Below, piece by piece: positions 57,158-64,000 of a stretch of 64,000 bases of DNA. A model generated the notes under the pieces. That model was not told where the DNA came from. It did no database searches and was given only the letters and a program-made list of their open reading frames with translations. The position numbers were made by a program, and so were the translations under genes. Position 1 is the first letter of the stretch; each line of letters opens with the position of its first letter. Origin of the DNA: Saprospiraceae bacterium (GTDB lineage Bacteria; Bacteroidota; Bacteroidia; Chitinophagales; Saprospiraceae); contig JADKCC010000010.1 of assembly GCA_016714785.1 (NCBI GenBank), positions 334,100-398,099 on the forward strand, read 5' to 3'.

Positions 57158-58207
57158 ATGAAACACTATTTCCAAATTTTAGCTTTACTTTTCGGCTCAG
57201 TAGTACTTTCTTTTTCTCAAGATACAGGAAACTGTACCATTTGTTGCTCTTTTGGCCAGAGCGGCTATGCCGATTGTCAAGATTTTGAAGATTTTATTGT
57301 AGGGCCACTTGTACCACAAGCTTCTCCCAAATTTACATTATTTAGTCCTACTGCTCAAAATGCTACTGTCAAAACATTTCCGTCAGGAACAAATAATAAA
57401 TGTGTATATTTTGAAAACGTAAATGACATTGATTATAACATCGATAGGGTATTGAGCGAAGATATTGCAGCCAGATTAGAATGGAAAATGTATGTAATTA
57501 ATGGCAACGGAGCATCATGGGGTATAGAAACCAATGACCCATTGGCTTATCCTCTTGGAGTTTTAATGGGTAGCGATCTTGTGGGGACAGTTTTTAAGAT
57601 ACGAAACGGAGGCTTTATTAACTTGGCAAATTTTAACTTTCAGGCTAACACTTGGATTAAGTTTGCCATTATCTTTAATCCCGAACAAAATTCATTTGAG
57701 TTATGGGTAGATGGTAAGTTTATTTATAAAGTATCTGACTATATGTCAAATAAAGTGACAGACCTAAATTTATATGGTGATGGCATGACTTTTCCTAATG
57801 GATTTTATATAGATGACATTTGTTACAGAGAGACTGATGCAGATATAGCTTGTACACTAGAGTATAATCCTGTTTGTGTGAATGATAAAACGTATGCCAA
57901 TGGTTGTTTTGCATATATAGATGGCTACTCCGAATGTGAATATTATGGAGGTGAGTGCAGTACATCTACATCAGAAACTAACCATGTACTTCCCATATTT
58001 TATCCTAACCCTAGCCGCACAGGTCATTTTTATACGCAAGACCAAAACATAACTTATACAACCTTAATAAACACAAATGGTCAGAGTCTCCCATTCGTAG
58101 CCCATCATGGAGATATAGACTTAAGCCATCTACCTTGTGGCGTGTACCTGCTATCAGGTATAAAAGACCAACTACCTTTTCAGGTAAAATTGGTTTTATT
58201 GGAGTAG
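57158..58207 (+). CDS. Secreted lectin-like protein with Kazal-type domain and T9SS domain
   Basis: 349 residues. The signal peptide ends near VLSFSQD. A Cys-rich entry (CTICCSFGQSGYADC) leads into a concanavalin-like sandwich (about residues 60-220; FNPEQNSFELWVDGKFIYKV). A Kazal-like unit follows: CTLEYNPVCVNDKTYANGC and then CEYYGGEC. The last 80 residues (FYPNPSRTGHF to KLVLLE) form the sorting domain. Kazal units inhibit serine proteases; here that is an inference. The 21-bp array starts 15 bases after the stop. Confidence 0.8.
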   Translation: MKHYFQILALLFGSVVLSFSQDTGNCTICCSFGQSGYADCQDFEDFIVGPLVPQASPKFTLFSPTAQNATVKTFPSGTNNKCVYFENVNDIDYNIDRVLSEDIAARLEWKMYVINGNGASWGIETNDPLAYPLGVLMGSDLVGTVFKIRNGGFINLANFNFQANTWIKFAIIFNPEQNSFELWVDGKFIYKVSDYMSNKVTDLNLYGDGMTFPNGFYIDDICYRETDADIACTLEYNPVCVNDKTYANGCFAYIDGYSECEYYGGECSTSTSETNHVLPIFYPNPSRTGHFYTQDQNITYTTLINTNGQSLPFVAHHGDIDLSHLPCGVYLLSGIKDQLPFQVKLVLLE

Positions 58208-58221
58208 GGGAGAGTGGTTTA

Positions 58222-58599
58222 ATACTCGCTAACAGGAATTCCATACTTGCTAACGGAAGTTTTATACTTGCTAAAGGAAATTCCATACTTGCTAACAGGA
58301 GTTCCATACTTGCTAACGGAAGTTCCATACTTGCTAACGAAAGTTCGATACTTGCTAACAGGAATTCCATACTCGCTAACGGAAGTTCCATACTTGCTAA
58401 CGGAAGTTTTATACTCGCTAATGGAAGTTCCATACTTGCTAACAGGAGTTCCATACTCGCTAATAGAAGTTTTAAACTTGCTAACGAAAGTTTTATACTC
58501 GCTAATACAAGTTTCATACTTGCTAACACGATTTCCATACTCGCTAACGGAAGTTTAATACTTGCTAACGGAAGTTTTATATGCGCTGACACGCATTCT
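58222..58599. repeat. 18-unit tandem array of a 21-bp repeat
   Basis: Units have the form ATACTTGCTAACGGAAGTTCC. Eighteen follow in perfect 21-base register from 58222; the last is degenerate (ATATGCGCTGAC). The left half ATACTYGCTAAY is almost constant; the right half varies (GGAAGTTCC, AGGAATTCC, GGAAGTTTT, AGGAGTTCC) around a GGAA/TTCC near-palindrome. All plus frames and one minus frame stay open across most of it (ILANGSS, YLLTEVP, LASMELP heptads). There are no spacers, so it is not CRISPR. It lies directly behind a secreted-protein gene. Confidence 0.95.
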
Positions 58600-58688
58600 A
58601 TACTTTATGAAAGGTGTTTTACAAAAGTTGAATTGAACTTTGAACTAGGGATTTTGGAATTTGCATAATTCAAAAAAAAATATATATA

Positions 58689-58848
58689 ATATTGAGTCCA
58701 CTCTGAAAAGTCAAAAATGTCGGATTGCCACTAAGACATCAAGACTCAAATGTGTATAAATAATTTATATTCAACTATTTGAAATTTTAGATTCTTGTGT
58801 TTTCGTGCCTTTGTGGCAAAATTATACTTTTAAGAGTGGGCTCAATAT
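58689..58848. mobile_element. MITE-like element, 152 bp core with 4-bp target duplication
   Basis: The core is 58693-58844. Its ends TGAGTCCACTCTGAAAA and TTTTAAGAGTGGGCTCA are inverted repeats with two mismatches, flanked by ATAT on both sides. Inside, CCACTAAGACATCAAGACTC and TTTTCGTGCCTTTGTGGCA resemble a repeat common between Bacteroidota genes. No open frame. Confidence 0.6.
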
Positions 58849-58923
58849 TGGAATAAAAATGAAAAAAACTTGACAGTTATTTTACCTAAAAAGTGCCTTA
58901 AAAATTTATTTTTTCTTTTCAAT

Positions 58924-58952
58924 TTTGAATTTTTAAAAATAAATTACCTTTG
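58924..58952 (+). promoter_or_regulatory. Promoter of the S8-like protease gene
   Basis: TTTG (58924-58927) and TACCTTTG (58945-58952) with a 17-bp spacer. The leader to the ATG at 59036 would be about 75 bases and is very AT-rich. Confidence 0.65.
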
Positions 58953-59035
58953 TACTAAATAATAGTTTAATTCGCTTTTGGTCAATAAAATATGTTTTTT
59001 TCTATATATATTTATTTATAATTTAATTTTATGAT

Positions 59036-60607
59036 ATGTTATTTCTGAAAAATATTTTAGCATCATTTCTGACATTTTTTTTAGTTATTACTACTGTAAT
59101 CGAAATAGGAGCACAAGTGCACAATGGAGATATAATTAACGAACCTTTTGAGATTGGCATTACCACAGGATCATTTATTCCTGAAATAACTAAAATTGAA
59201 AAATTACAGGTTTTTCAGGAGGAAATCTTTAACGGTAAATATTTTAGAATCATCCCATTTTACGATATTCCAACTTTGACATCAATAAACAAGTGGGAAT
59301 CTGAAGGTATGTTACTGACTGACTATTTGCCAGGAAATGCCTATTTTGCGGTGATTGACCGAAGTTTTGATTTGACTAAATTGAAAAATGAGATTAGGTC
59401 TGTAATTCAGATAGATAGTAAGTTTAAACTCGAATCATCATTGTTTCTCAAAAGAAAATCTCTCCATGATGCAAAAACAAAACTGATCATTGAATTTTTC
59501 AAAGGTTTAAACGCTGAAGAAGCAAAAAAGGATCTAACTCGTCTCGACATTGCATGGAACCAAAATAGATTGGATGGCAACCAATTAGAAGTCACTTTTT
59601 CTGGTACATTCATAGAAGATTTGGTAAAGGTTCCTTACATCCAGTTTATATCAATTGCACCATCAGAGCCTATATTAGAAAACGAAAACCTTTCTTATAG
59701 AAACGCAACAGATAGGAGCAATTTTTTAAACACAGGTTTTAATGGAATAAATTACAATGGCTCAGGAGTTACCATAGCTATTGGAGAAGGAGGTACTGTA
59801 GGCTTAGGCTTGGATTTCAAAGGTAGAAATACGGAATTAGTTTCTGGAACCTTATCAAGTCACAAATTGGGGTGTATGGAAAATGCAGGTGGTTCAGGAA
59901 ATATTGATCCACAAAATAGAAGCCATGCATGGGGAGCACAAATTCTAAGTACAAATAATGAAAATTATCCTTCTCTAATAGCAACTTATGGTACCAGATA
60001 TTTCAACCATTCTTATGGTTACGGTATTCAAGGAGGCTATAGTACAGAGGCAAGAGCGCATGATTTGCGTATCATTGATTACCCAAACCATCTTATTAGC
60101 TATTCTTCAGGCAATGTGGGTGATGATCCTGGGTATGCTCCTTACAATTTTAATGGATGGGGCAATATTACTGGAGCTATAAAGCAAAATAAAAACCACA
60201 TGGTAATAGCCAATTTGTCACCTAATGATGATATTCTTTCATGGGGATGTAAAGGTCCTGCTTACGATGGTAGGTTAATGCCCCACCTAACTGTTGCTGG
60301 CCCTGAAGGTACATCTTATGCTTCCCCTAAGGTAGTTGGCTTGTTTGCACAATTGGAACAAGCGTACAAATCCAATAATTCAGGAAATGAATCACCTAGT
60401 TCTTTAATGCGTGCTATTATTTTCAATACCGCGGATGATATCGGAAATCCAGGACCAGATTTTAAAACTGGTTACGGCAGGCCCAACGGCAGAAAAGCCC
60501 TTCAAGTGATTGAGTCAAATCAATTATTTTCTGGCTCATTACTACACGGAGCATCCAACAACCATAACATAACAGTACCTACAGGAACCCAAAAGTCAAA
60601 ATCATGA
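59036..60607 (+). CDS. S8-like secreted serine protease, N-terminal part (frameshifted gene)
   Basis: 523 residues in this frame. A signal peptide (to about EIGAQ) and a roughly 180-residue propeptide precede the subtilisin fold. Serine motif EGTSYASPKVVGLFAQLEQ and the oxyanion Asn in SYSSGNVGD are intact. The Asp motif reads IAIGEGGTV, with Glu where Asp is expected, and the His motif is SSHKLGCMENA instead of HGTH. The frame leaves the true path at an A4 run (60591-60594); five A would continue as KVKIMIVWPDVAAAVN. Whether it is catalytic is doubtful. Confidence 0.8.
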   Translation: MLFLKNILASFLTFFLVITTVIEIGAQVHNGDIINEPFEIGITTGSFIPEITKIEKLQVFQEEIFNGKYFRIIPFYDIPTLTSINKWESEGMLLTDYLPGNAYFAVIDRSFDLTKLKNEIRSVIQIDSKFKLESSLFLKRKSLHDAKTKLIIEFFKGLNAEEAKKDLTRLDIAWNQNRLDGNQLEVTFSGTFIEDLVKVPYIQFISIAPSEPILENENLSYRNATDRSNFLNTGFNGINYNGSGVTIAIGEGGTVGLGLDFKGRNTELVSGTLSSHKLGCMENAGGSGNIDPQNRSHAWGAQILSTNNENYPSLIATYGTRYFNHSYGYGIQGGYSTEARAHDLRIIDYPNHLISYSSGNVGDDPGYAPYNFNGWGNITGAIKQNKNHMVIANLSPNDDILSWGCKGPAYDGRLMPHLTVAGPEGTSYASPKVVGLFAQLEQAYKSNNSGNESPSSLMRAIIFNTADDIGNPGPDFKTGYGRPNGRKALQVIESNQLFSGSLLHGASNNHNITVPTGTQKSKS

Positions 60608-61266
60608 TCGTTTGGCCTGATGTTGCTGCTGCCGTAAATGCTGCAACAGCCTTAGTCAATAATTTAAATATTTTGGCTACAGACCCAAATAACAACTCAT
60701 ATAATCCTTGGGTTCTTGACCATACGCCAAATCCTGTCAACCTTAATGCCAATGCAACTAGACAAATTGATAATCTCAATACTATAGAACAAATCACCGT
60801 GGATAATCCAATCGCCGGAACTTGGAATATTCAAGTCAGTGGTGCCAATATTCCAATGGGTACTCAAAATTACTATATTTCTTACCAATTTGAAAATGAA
60901 GAGCTACAAATGGCATATCCTTTGGCCAATGAAAAAATGATATCTGGCGATGTTTATTATTTGAAATGGGATAGCTATGGGTTAAATGGTGCTTTTACAC
61001 TTGAATATCAACTAAATGGTGGCAGCTGGATAAAAATTGATGACGGAATTGATGAATCAAAAAGATCATACTCTTGGATTTCACCTTATGTTGAAGGTGT
61101 TCAAAATATTAAATTTAGAGTTATACAAGGGAGTATATTGGTTGAAAGTGGTGTAAAACAGATTTCACAAAATATCTCAAACTTCAGAATAAATAAAAGT
61201 GTGTTCAGATGTGGTAACTTTAAAATGGAGTCCTTTATTCGGGGCAACTTCATACAAAGTATATAA
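60604..61266 (+). CDS. S8-like protease, middle part (P-like domain)
   Basis: Continuation of the protease gene in another frame. IVWPDVAAAVNAATALVNNL and TVDNPIAGTWNIQVSGANIP show a proprotein-convertase-type P domain, common behind S8 domains in Bacteroidota. A fibronectin-like section follows. The frame goes wrong near 61199-61203, where GTGTG lacks one GT; with it the reading becomes SVCSDVVTLKW and enters the next frame. Confidence 0.75.
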   Translation: MIVWPDVAAAVNAATALVNNLNILATDPNNNSYNPWVLDHTPNPVNLNANATRQIDNLNTIEQITVDNPIAGTWNIQVSGANIPMGTQNYYISYQFENEELQMAYPLANEKMISGDVYYLKWDSYGLNGAFTLEYQLNGGSWIKIDDGIDESKRSYSWISPYVEGVQNIKFRVIQGSILVESGVKQISQNISNFRINKSVFRCGNFKMESFIRGNFIQSI

Positions 61267-62791
61267 GCTAGGTACAAATTATATGGAAGAAGTAACATCA
61301 AATATAACTTTTGATGGAAATTCTGCAGTACTAACAGGTCAAAGCACGAGCTTAAGTGAATACTATGCAGTATCTGCATTGACGGGAAGCATAGAAGGAT
61401 TAAAATCACTAACGATTGAAAAAATACCAGGAGATACTTCATGTGATGGTATAGATTGGACAGGAAATATTTCAACCGACTGGTTTAATAGTGGCAATTG
61501 GTCATCAAACGCGGTTCCTACTTCCAGTCAAAATGTAAATATACCATCGCAACCTGTCCATCAACCATTGATTGCAAATAGTGGAGCAGTTTGTAATTCG
61601 ATAACGATACAATCAGGTGCATCTTTGACGATGAGTAGTTCTATACAATATACGCTCGCTGTACATGGTGATTGGACAAATAATGGTAGTTTTGTTGCTG
61701 GTCAGGGTATTGTTGATTTTGCAAGCAACAATGGCTATCAAGAAGTTTCAGGAATGGCTGCCACAAACTTTTACAGCTTGAAAGTTACCAAAGGAGATAT
61801 CAGTCGAATGCTTGAAGTCACATCACTCATCACTTTAACAGCTGCATCCAATCCTTTGGTGATAACAAGTGGAACGTTTAAATTGTCCAGTGCATCTACG
61901 ATTACTCCCTTTACAACAGGTAGTGGTGCAGAATTGAATTCATCCAAATGTATATGGAATAATGGAGGAACGATCAACTATGGTAACTTCAGTTGGTTTA
62001 ACAATGGTGGTACACTTCGTATTAGTGCTGGTACTTTCAATTGTGGTACAAACGCAGGCAACAACATTATCTATCTAAATAATGGAAAAATCATAATAGA
62101 AGGAGGTGATTTAAATATTGCTGGCTCCTTAAGACCAAATAGCGGAACATCTTCAGGTACATTTTCTCTTCACGTTGGCAATGTCACGGTTTGCTCAGTC
62201 GGATGCAATAATACTGACCGTGGTGGTTTTGAACTAAATGCTGGAGTGCCTTTCATCATGAATGGTGGTAATATCACCATTAGAAGAGCATCTTCTAATA
62301 GTTCGGCAGATATCATCATTTTGTCATCTACATCATCAATAGCTAATGGTAGCATCAACATTGGTGATGTATCAACGCCTCCATCTCAAAATATTAGAAT
62401 AAATTCAGCTGTACCTATTTACAATTTAACTGTAAATACAAATAATGCACCAACAGCGACAATAGTTGCCAACAACTTGGTGATTAAAAATAATCTTGCT
62501 ATTTTAGGAGGTACTTTGCAAGCCAACAATCTGGATATCACTCTTAAAGGACATTGGACTAATACTGGAAATTTTATAAGCGGAACTGGAAAAGTGTCAT
62601 TTAATGGAAACATAACTCAATATATTCAAGGTACATCGCCCACTACTTTTAATGACTTAACAATTGACGGGAATGATGTTATTATAAATACATCAGCTGT
62701 GCCACCTGTCACAAATATAAATGGGATACTTGACATAATACAAAATAAAAAACTGACATTGCCAATTGGACAAATGCTAATTGGAAATTGA
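61199..62791 (+). CDS. S8-like protease, C-terminal beta-helix part
   Basis: 530 residues in the original protease frame. CSDVVTLKWSPLFGATSYKV is a fibronectin type III-like start. After DWFNSGNWSSNAVPTSSQNV a long Asn/Gly/Thr-rich right-handed beta-helix follows with repeated phrases such as GTLRISAGTFNCGT and GTGKVSFNGN. The protein stops at LPIGQMLIGN with no sorting domain, although the family normally has one. Together with the gene scraps beyond 63100 this suggests the 3' end was lost. Confidence 0.75.
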   Translation: MCSDVVTLKWSPLFGATSYKVYKLGTNYMEEVTSNITFDGNSAVLTGQSTSLSEYYAVSALTGSIEGLKSLTIEKIPGDTSCDGIDWTGNISTDWFNSGNWSSNAVPTSSQNVNIPSQPVHQPLIANSGAVCNSITIQSGASLTMSSSIQYTLAVHGDWTNNGSFVAGQGIVDFASNNGYQEVSGMAATNFYSLKVTKGDISRMLEVTSLITLTAASNPLVITSGTFKLSSASTITPFTTGSGAELNSSKCIWNNGGTINYGNFSWFNNGGTLRISAGTFNCGTNAGNNIIYLNNGKIIIEGGDLNIAGSLRPNSGTSSGTFSLHVGNVTVCSVGCNNTDRGGFELNAGVPFIMNGGNITIRRASSNSSADIIILSSTSSIANGSINIGDVSTPPSQNIRINSAVPIYNLTVNTNNAPTATIVANNLVIKNNLAILGGTLQANNLDITLKGHWTNTGNFISGTGKVSFNGNITQYIQGTSPTTFNDLTIDGNDVIINTSAVPPVTNINGILDIIQNKKLTLPIGQMLIGN

Positions 62792-63137
62792 TAAATTTTA
62801 ACGTAGTTGCGACATGGGTATTTAGCCAACCGATCTTCTTAATTATATCTTGGTCCTAAATTTTACTGTTTTTTTTTACTCGTATTTTTAAATTGTAAAA
62901 GTCCGAAAGTACACAAGCATAATGAAAACTGGCAGTCACTCTCCTTGTACTTAGGGCTAAACAAGAGAAGAAGTAAAATTCGCTTTTTGGGGATTTAAAA
63001 GCCAGCTTTCTTGCTATAATGTACTGATGAAAGCGGCTACCTTAGATACTTTTGACATTCTTTTGTGAGATGGCTGTTTTGCCCGTATCCGGATAAGTAT
63101 TTTTAATCCAAAGATTTGGAAAAAGAGTCACAATTTC
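62792..63137. other. Gene-free region
   Basis: No open frame of note. GC content is somewhat higher than in nearby intergenic DNA, and it probably contains more gene debris. Nothing could be named. Confidence 0.4.
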
Positions 63138-63335
63138 TTAATTCAGTTCTTTGATATGAAAGGGCTCAAGTCTCTCCTGGCCTGTCATTCTTTGCTGAAT
63201 CCATTTTTCGCTTCTGCCCCGTTTTTGCCAGTTTTCTCTAGCTGTATCTAAACTCATTTCTGGGTCCTGAAATTCTTGCATTCTTTCGTATCCGACTTTT
63301 GCCAGCCATTGTTTGAAAGGCTCTGCTTTGGGAGA
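63138..63335 (-). pseudogene. Scrap of a BRO/DinD-type (phage antirepressor-like) gene
   Basis: The minus strand reads SPKAEPFKQWLAKVGYERMQ, then DPEMSLDTARENWQKRGRSE and KWIQQRMTGQE before a changed tail and a stop at 63138. SPKAEPFKxWLAxVGYER is the hallmark of BRO-N/DNA-damage-inducible-D proteins of phages and bacteria. Both the N-terminal BRO domain and the C-terminal half are missing. Confidence 0.7.
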
Positions 63336-63339
63336 TGGG

Positions 63340-63453
63340 ATGGATTATCCTGTTAGCTTAGGCCATGCCCTTATCGTACCTAAAAGATGGATATCTAATT
63401 ATTTTGTTTTAAGCATCAAAGAACAGATGGCATTGTGGATGATGGTGAATAAG
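63340..63453 (+). pseudogene. Scrap of a HIT-family hydrolase gene
   Basis: The plus strand reads DYPVSLGHALIVPKRWISNY, then LSIKEQMALWMMVNK. GHxLIVPKRHxxNYF is a conserved HIT-protein segment; the conserved His after the Arg is Trp here. The catalytic HxHxH region is absent. It abuts the opposite-strand BRO scrap with only four bases between, which points to a recombination scar. Confidence 0.65.
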
Positions 63454-63524
63454 TCCATATACAGTCATGCGAGTTATTATTTATTGAAAGTACACTTCAT
63501 CAAAAACACTCCTTCCCATGTCAG

Positions 63525-63803
63525 TCAGATAGGGATAAAAAGCCCATAAACAGCTTTTGTATTTTCAATAACGTTGTTGTTTTCGGGTGAATCATAGATG
63601 GCCGATGACGCAATCCATGCGTCACTGAATATCTTAATCCGCTCGATGAGCCCGGTATATTCTCCCTGATATAGTTCTTGTCGCATCAGATTTTGGTCTG
63701 TGGCTTTTTGTATTTCGATCAAGTACATGTCTGCACGTAGTTTTTCCAGATCAAGAAATGTGTTATGAAGGTTTATTATCTCGCAAAATATGGGGTAGAT
63801 CAA
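63525..63803 (-). CDS. Hypothetical protein (possible fragment)
   Basis: 92 residues, helical, with LEKLRADMYLIEIQKATDQN and then IKIFSDAWIASSAIYDSPEN. No signal or membrane segment. I do not recognise the family. The surroundings are gene scraps, so this may be the surviving end of a longer gene on this strand. Confidence 0.35.
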   Translation of the reverse strand: MIYPIFCEIINLHNTFLDLEKLRADMYLIEIQKATDQNLMRQELYQGEYTGLIERIKIFSDAWIASSAIYDSPENNNVIENTKAVYGLFIPI

Positions 63804-64000
63804 TCATTAGAAAACGATACTCATAAAGAATTGTAAAACCGATTTTGTACTATGGTATAAACCTTGTAAGGGATGTGAAGCGGCCTGAACCTGCTTATTG
63901 AGCCTATGGCTTTTTCCATCAACTGGTGATGAAGGGGCGATGATGATGTCATTTTTTGATGGAAAATAGATGAGATTGCTGTGACTGATGCCAGCTTCAG
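63804..64000. other. Window end without a confident gene
   Basis: Two minus-strand frames stay open from the right edge: one ends at 63807 with coding-like text (SNLIYFPSKNDIIIAPSSP), the other ends near 63830. Neither could be assigned, and both would continue beyond the window. Confidence 0.3.

Noticed and set aside
58222..58599. CRISPR array
   Set aside because: There are no spacers of constant length between repeats and no cas genes; units are contiguous.
58135..58668. 177-codon frame reading ILANGSS heptads, and the antisense LASMELP frame 58011-58592
   Set aside because: A 21-base repeat without stops keeps every phase open automatically. Both frames overlap the end of the T9SS gene and have no supported start. 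Kept only as a finding.

Overview
The window looks like a chromosomal piece from an AT-rich member of the Bacteroidota, probably near Saprospiria/Chitinophagia. Support comes from promoters with the Bacteroidota -7 motif TAnnTTTG, several secreted proteins ending in type IX secretion (T9SS) sorting domains (a PNP motif followed by a beta-sandwich tail), a class III glutamine synthetase, DUF6787 and HesB/IscA-type genes, and a giant SdrD-B repeat protein. The genus cannot be fixed from this sequence alone.

Layout. 1-2.9 kb: end of a barrel gene, a DUF2383 protein, a barrel protein and a coiled-coil lipoprotein, the last two frameshifted. 2.1-6.5 kb: an insertion zone with an IS1380-type transposase (broken) and an ISL3-type transposase (intact), bracketed by two copies of a MITE-like element, each with its own 6-bp target duplication. 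6.5-8.0 kb: a decayed 21-bp periodic array and gene debris, including a methyltransferase with its middle deleted. 8.2-29.9 kb: housekeeping genes (aspartate aminotransferase with frameshifts, glnN, nitrilase, RRM protein, oxidoreductase, MFS, sppA, TRAP permeases, ruvB, HesB/IscA, a split 5'-nucleotidase pair, dnaA, a thioredoxin-like lipoprotein). 29.9-30.4 kb: tRNA-Val, then tRNA-Ser and tRNA-Pro behind their own promoter. 30.8-42.3 kb: a secreted M1 peptidase, a MITE-like palindromic element, and a 9.1-kb SdrD-B repeat surface protein (23 repeats, about 3,044 residues, split by one missing base). 42.7-53.9 kb: glycosyltransferase, CPBP protease, O-methyltransferase, ABC ATPase, esterase, an Rpn nuclease with a duplicated scrap of itself, and a three-gene operon for a 2-oxoacid:ferredoxin oxidoreductase with a GltD-like flavoprotein. 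54-62.8 kb: secreted and outer-membrane proteins, an 18-unit perfect-period 21-bp array, a third MITE-like element and a broken S8-like protease. 62.8-64 kb: gene scraps (BRO/DinD-like, HIT).

Two themes stand out. First, 21-bp periodicity (two DNA turns, seven codons) appears three times: an intact array, a decayed array and a coding repeat. Second, at least eight genes are broken by indels of one or two bases in short homopolymers or dinucleotide runs. That pattern is what uncorrected long reads produce, so these breaks should be confirmed before being called pseudogenes or phase variation.
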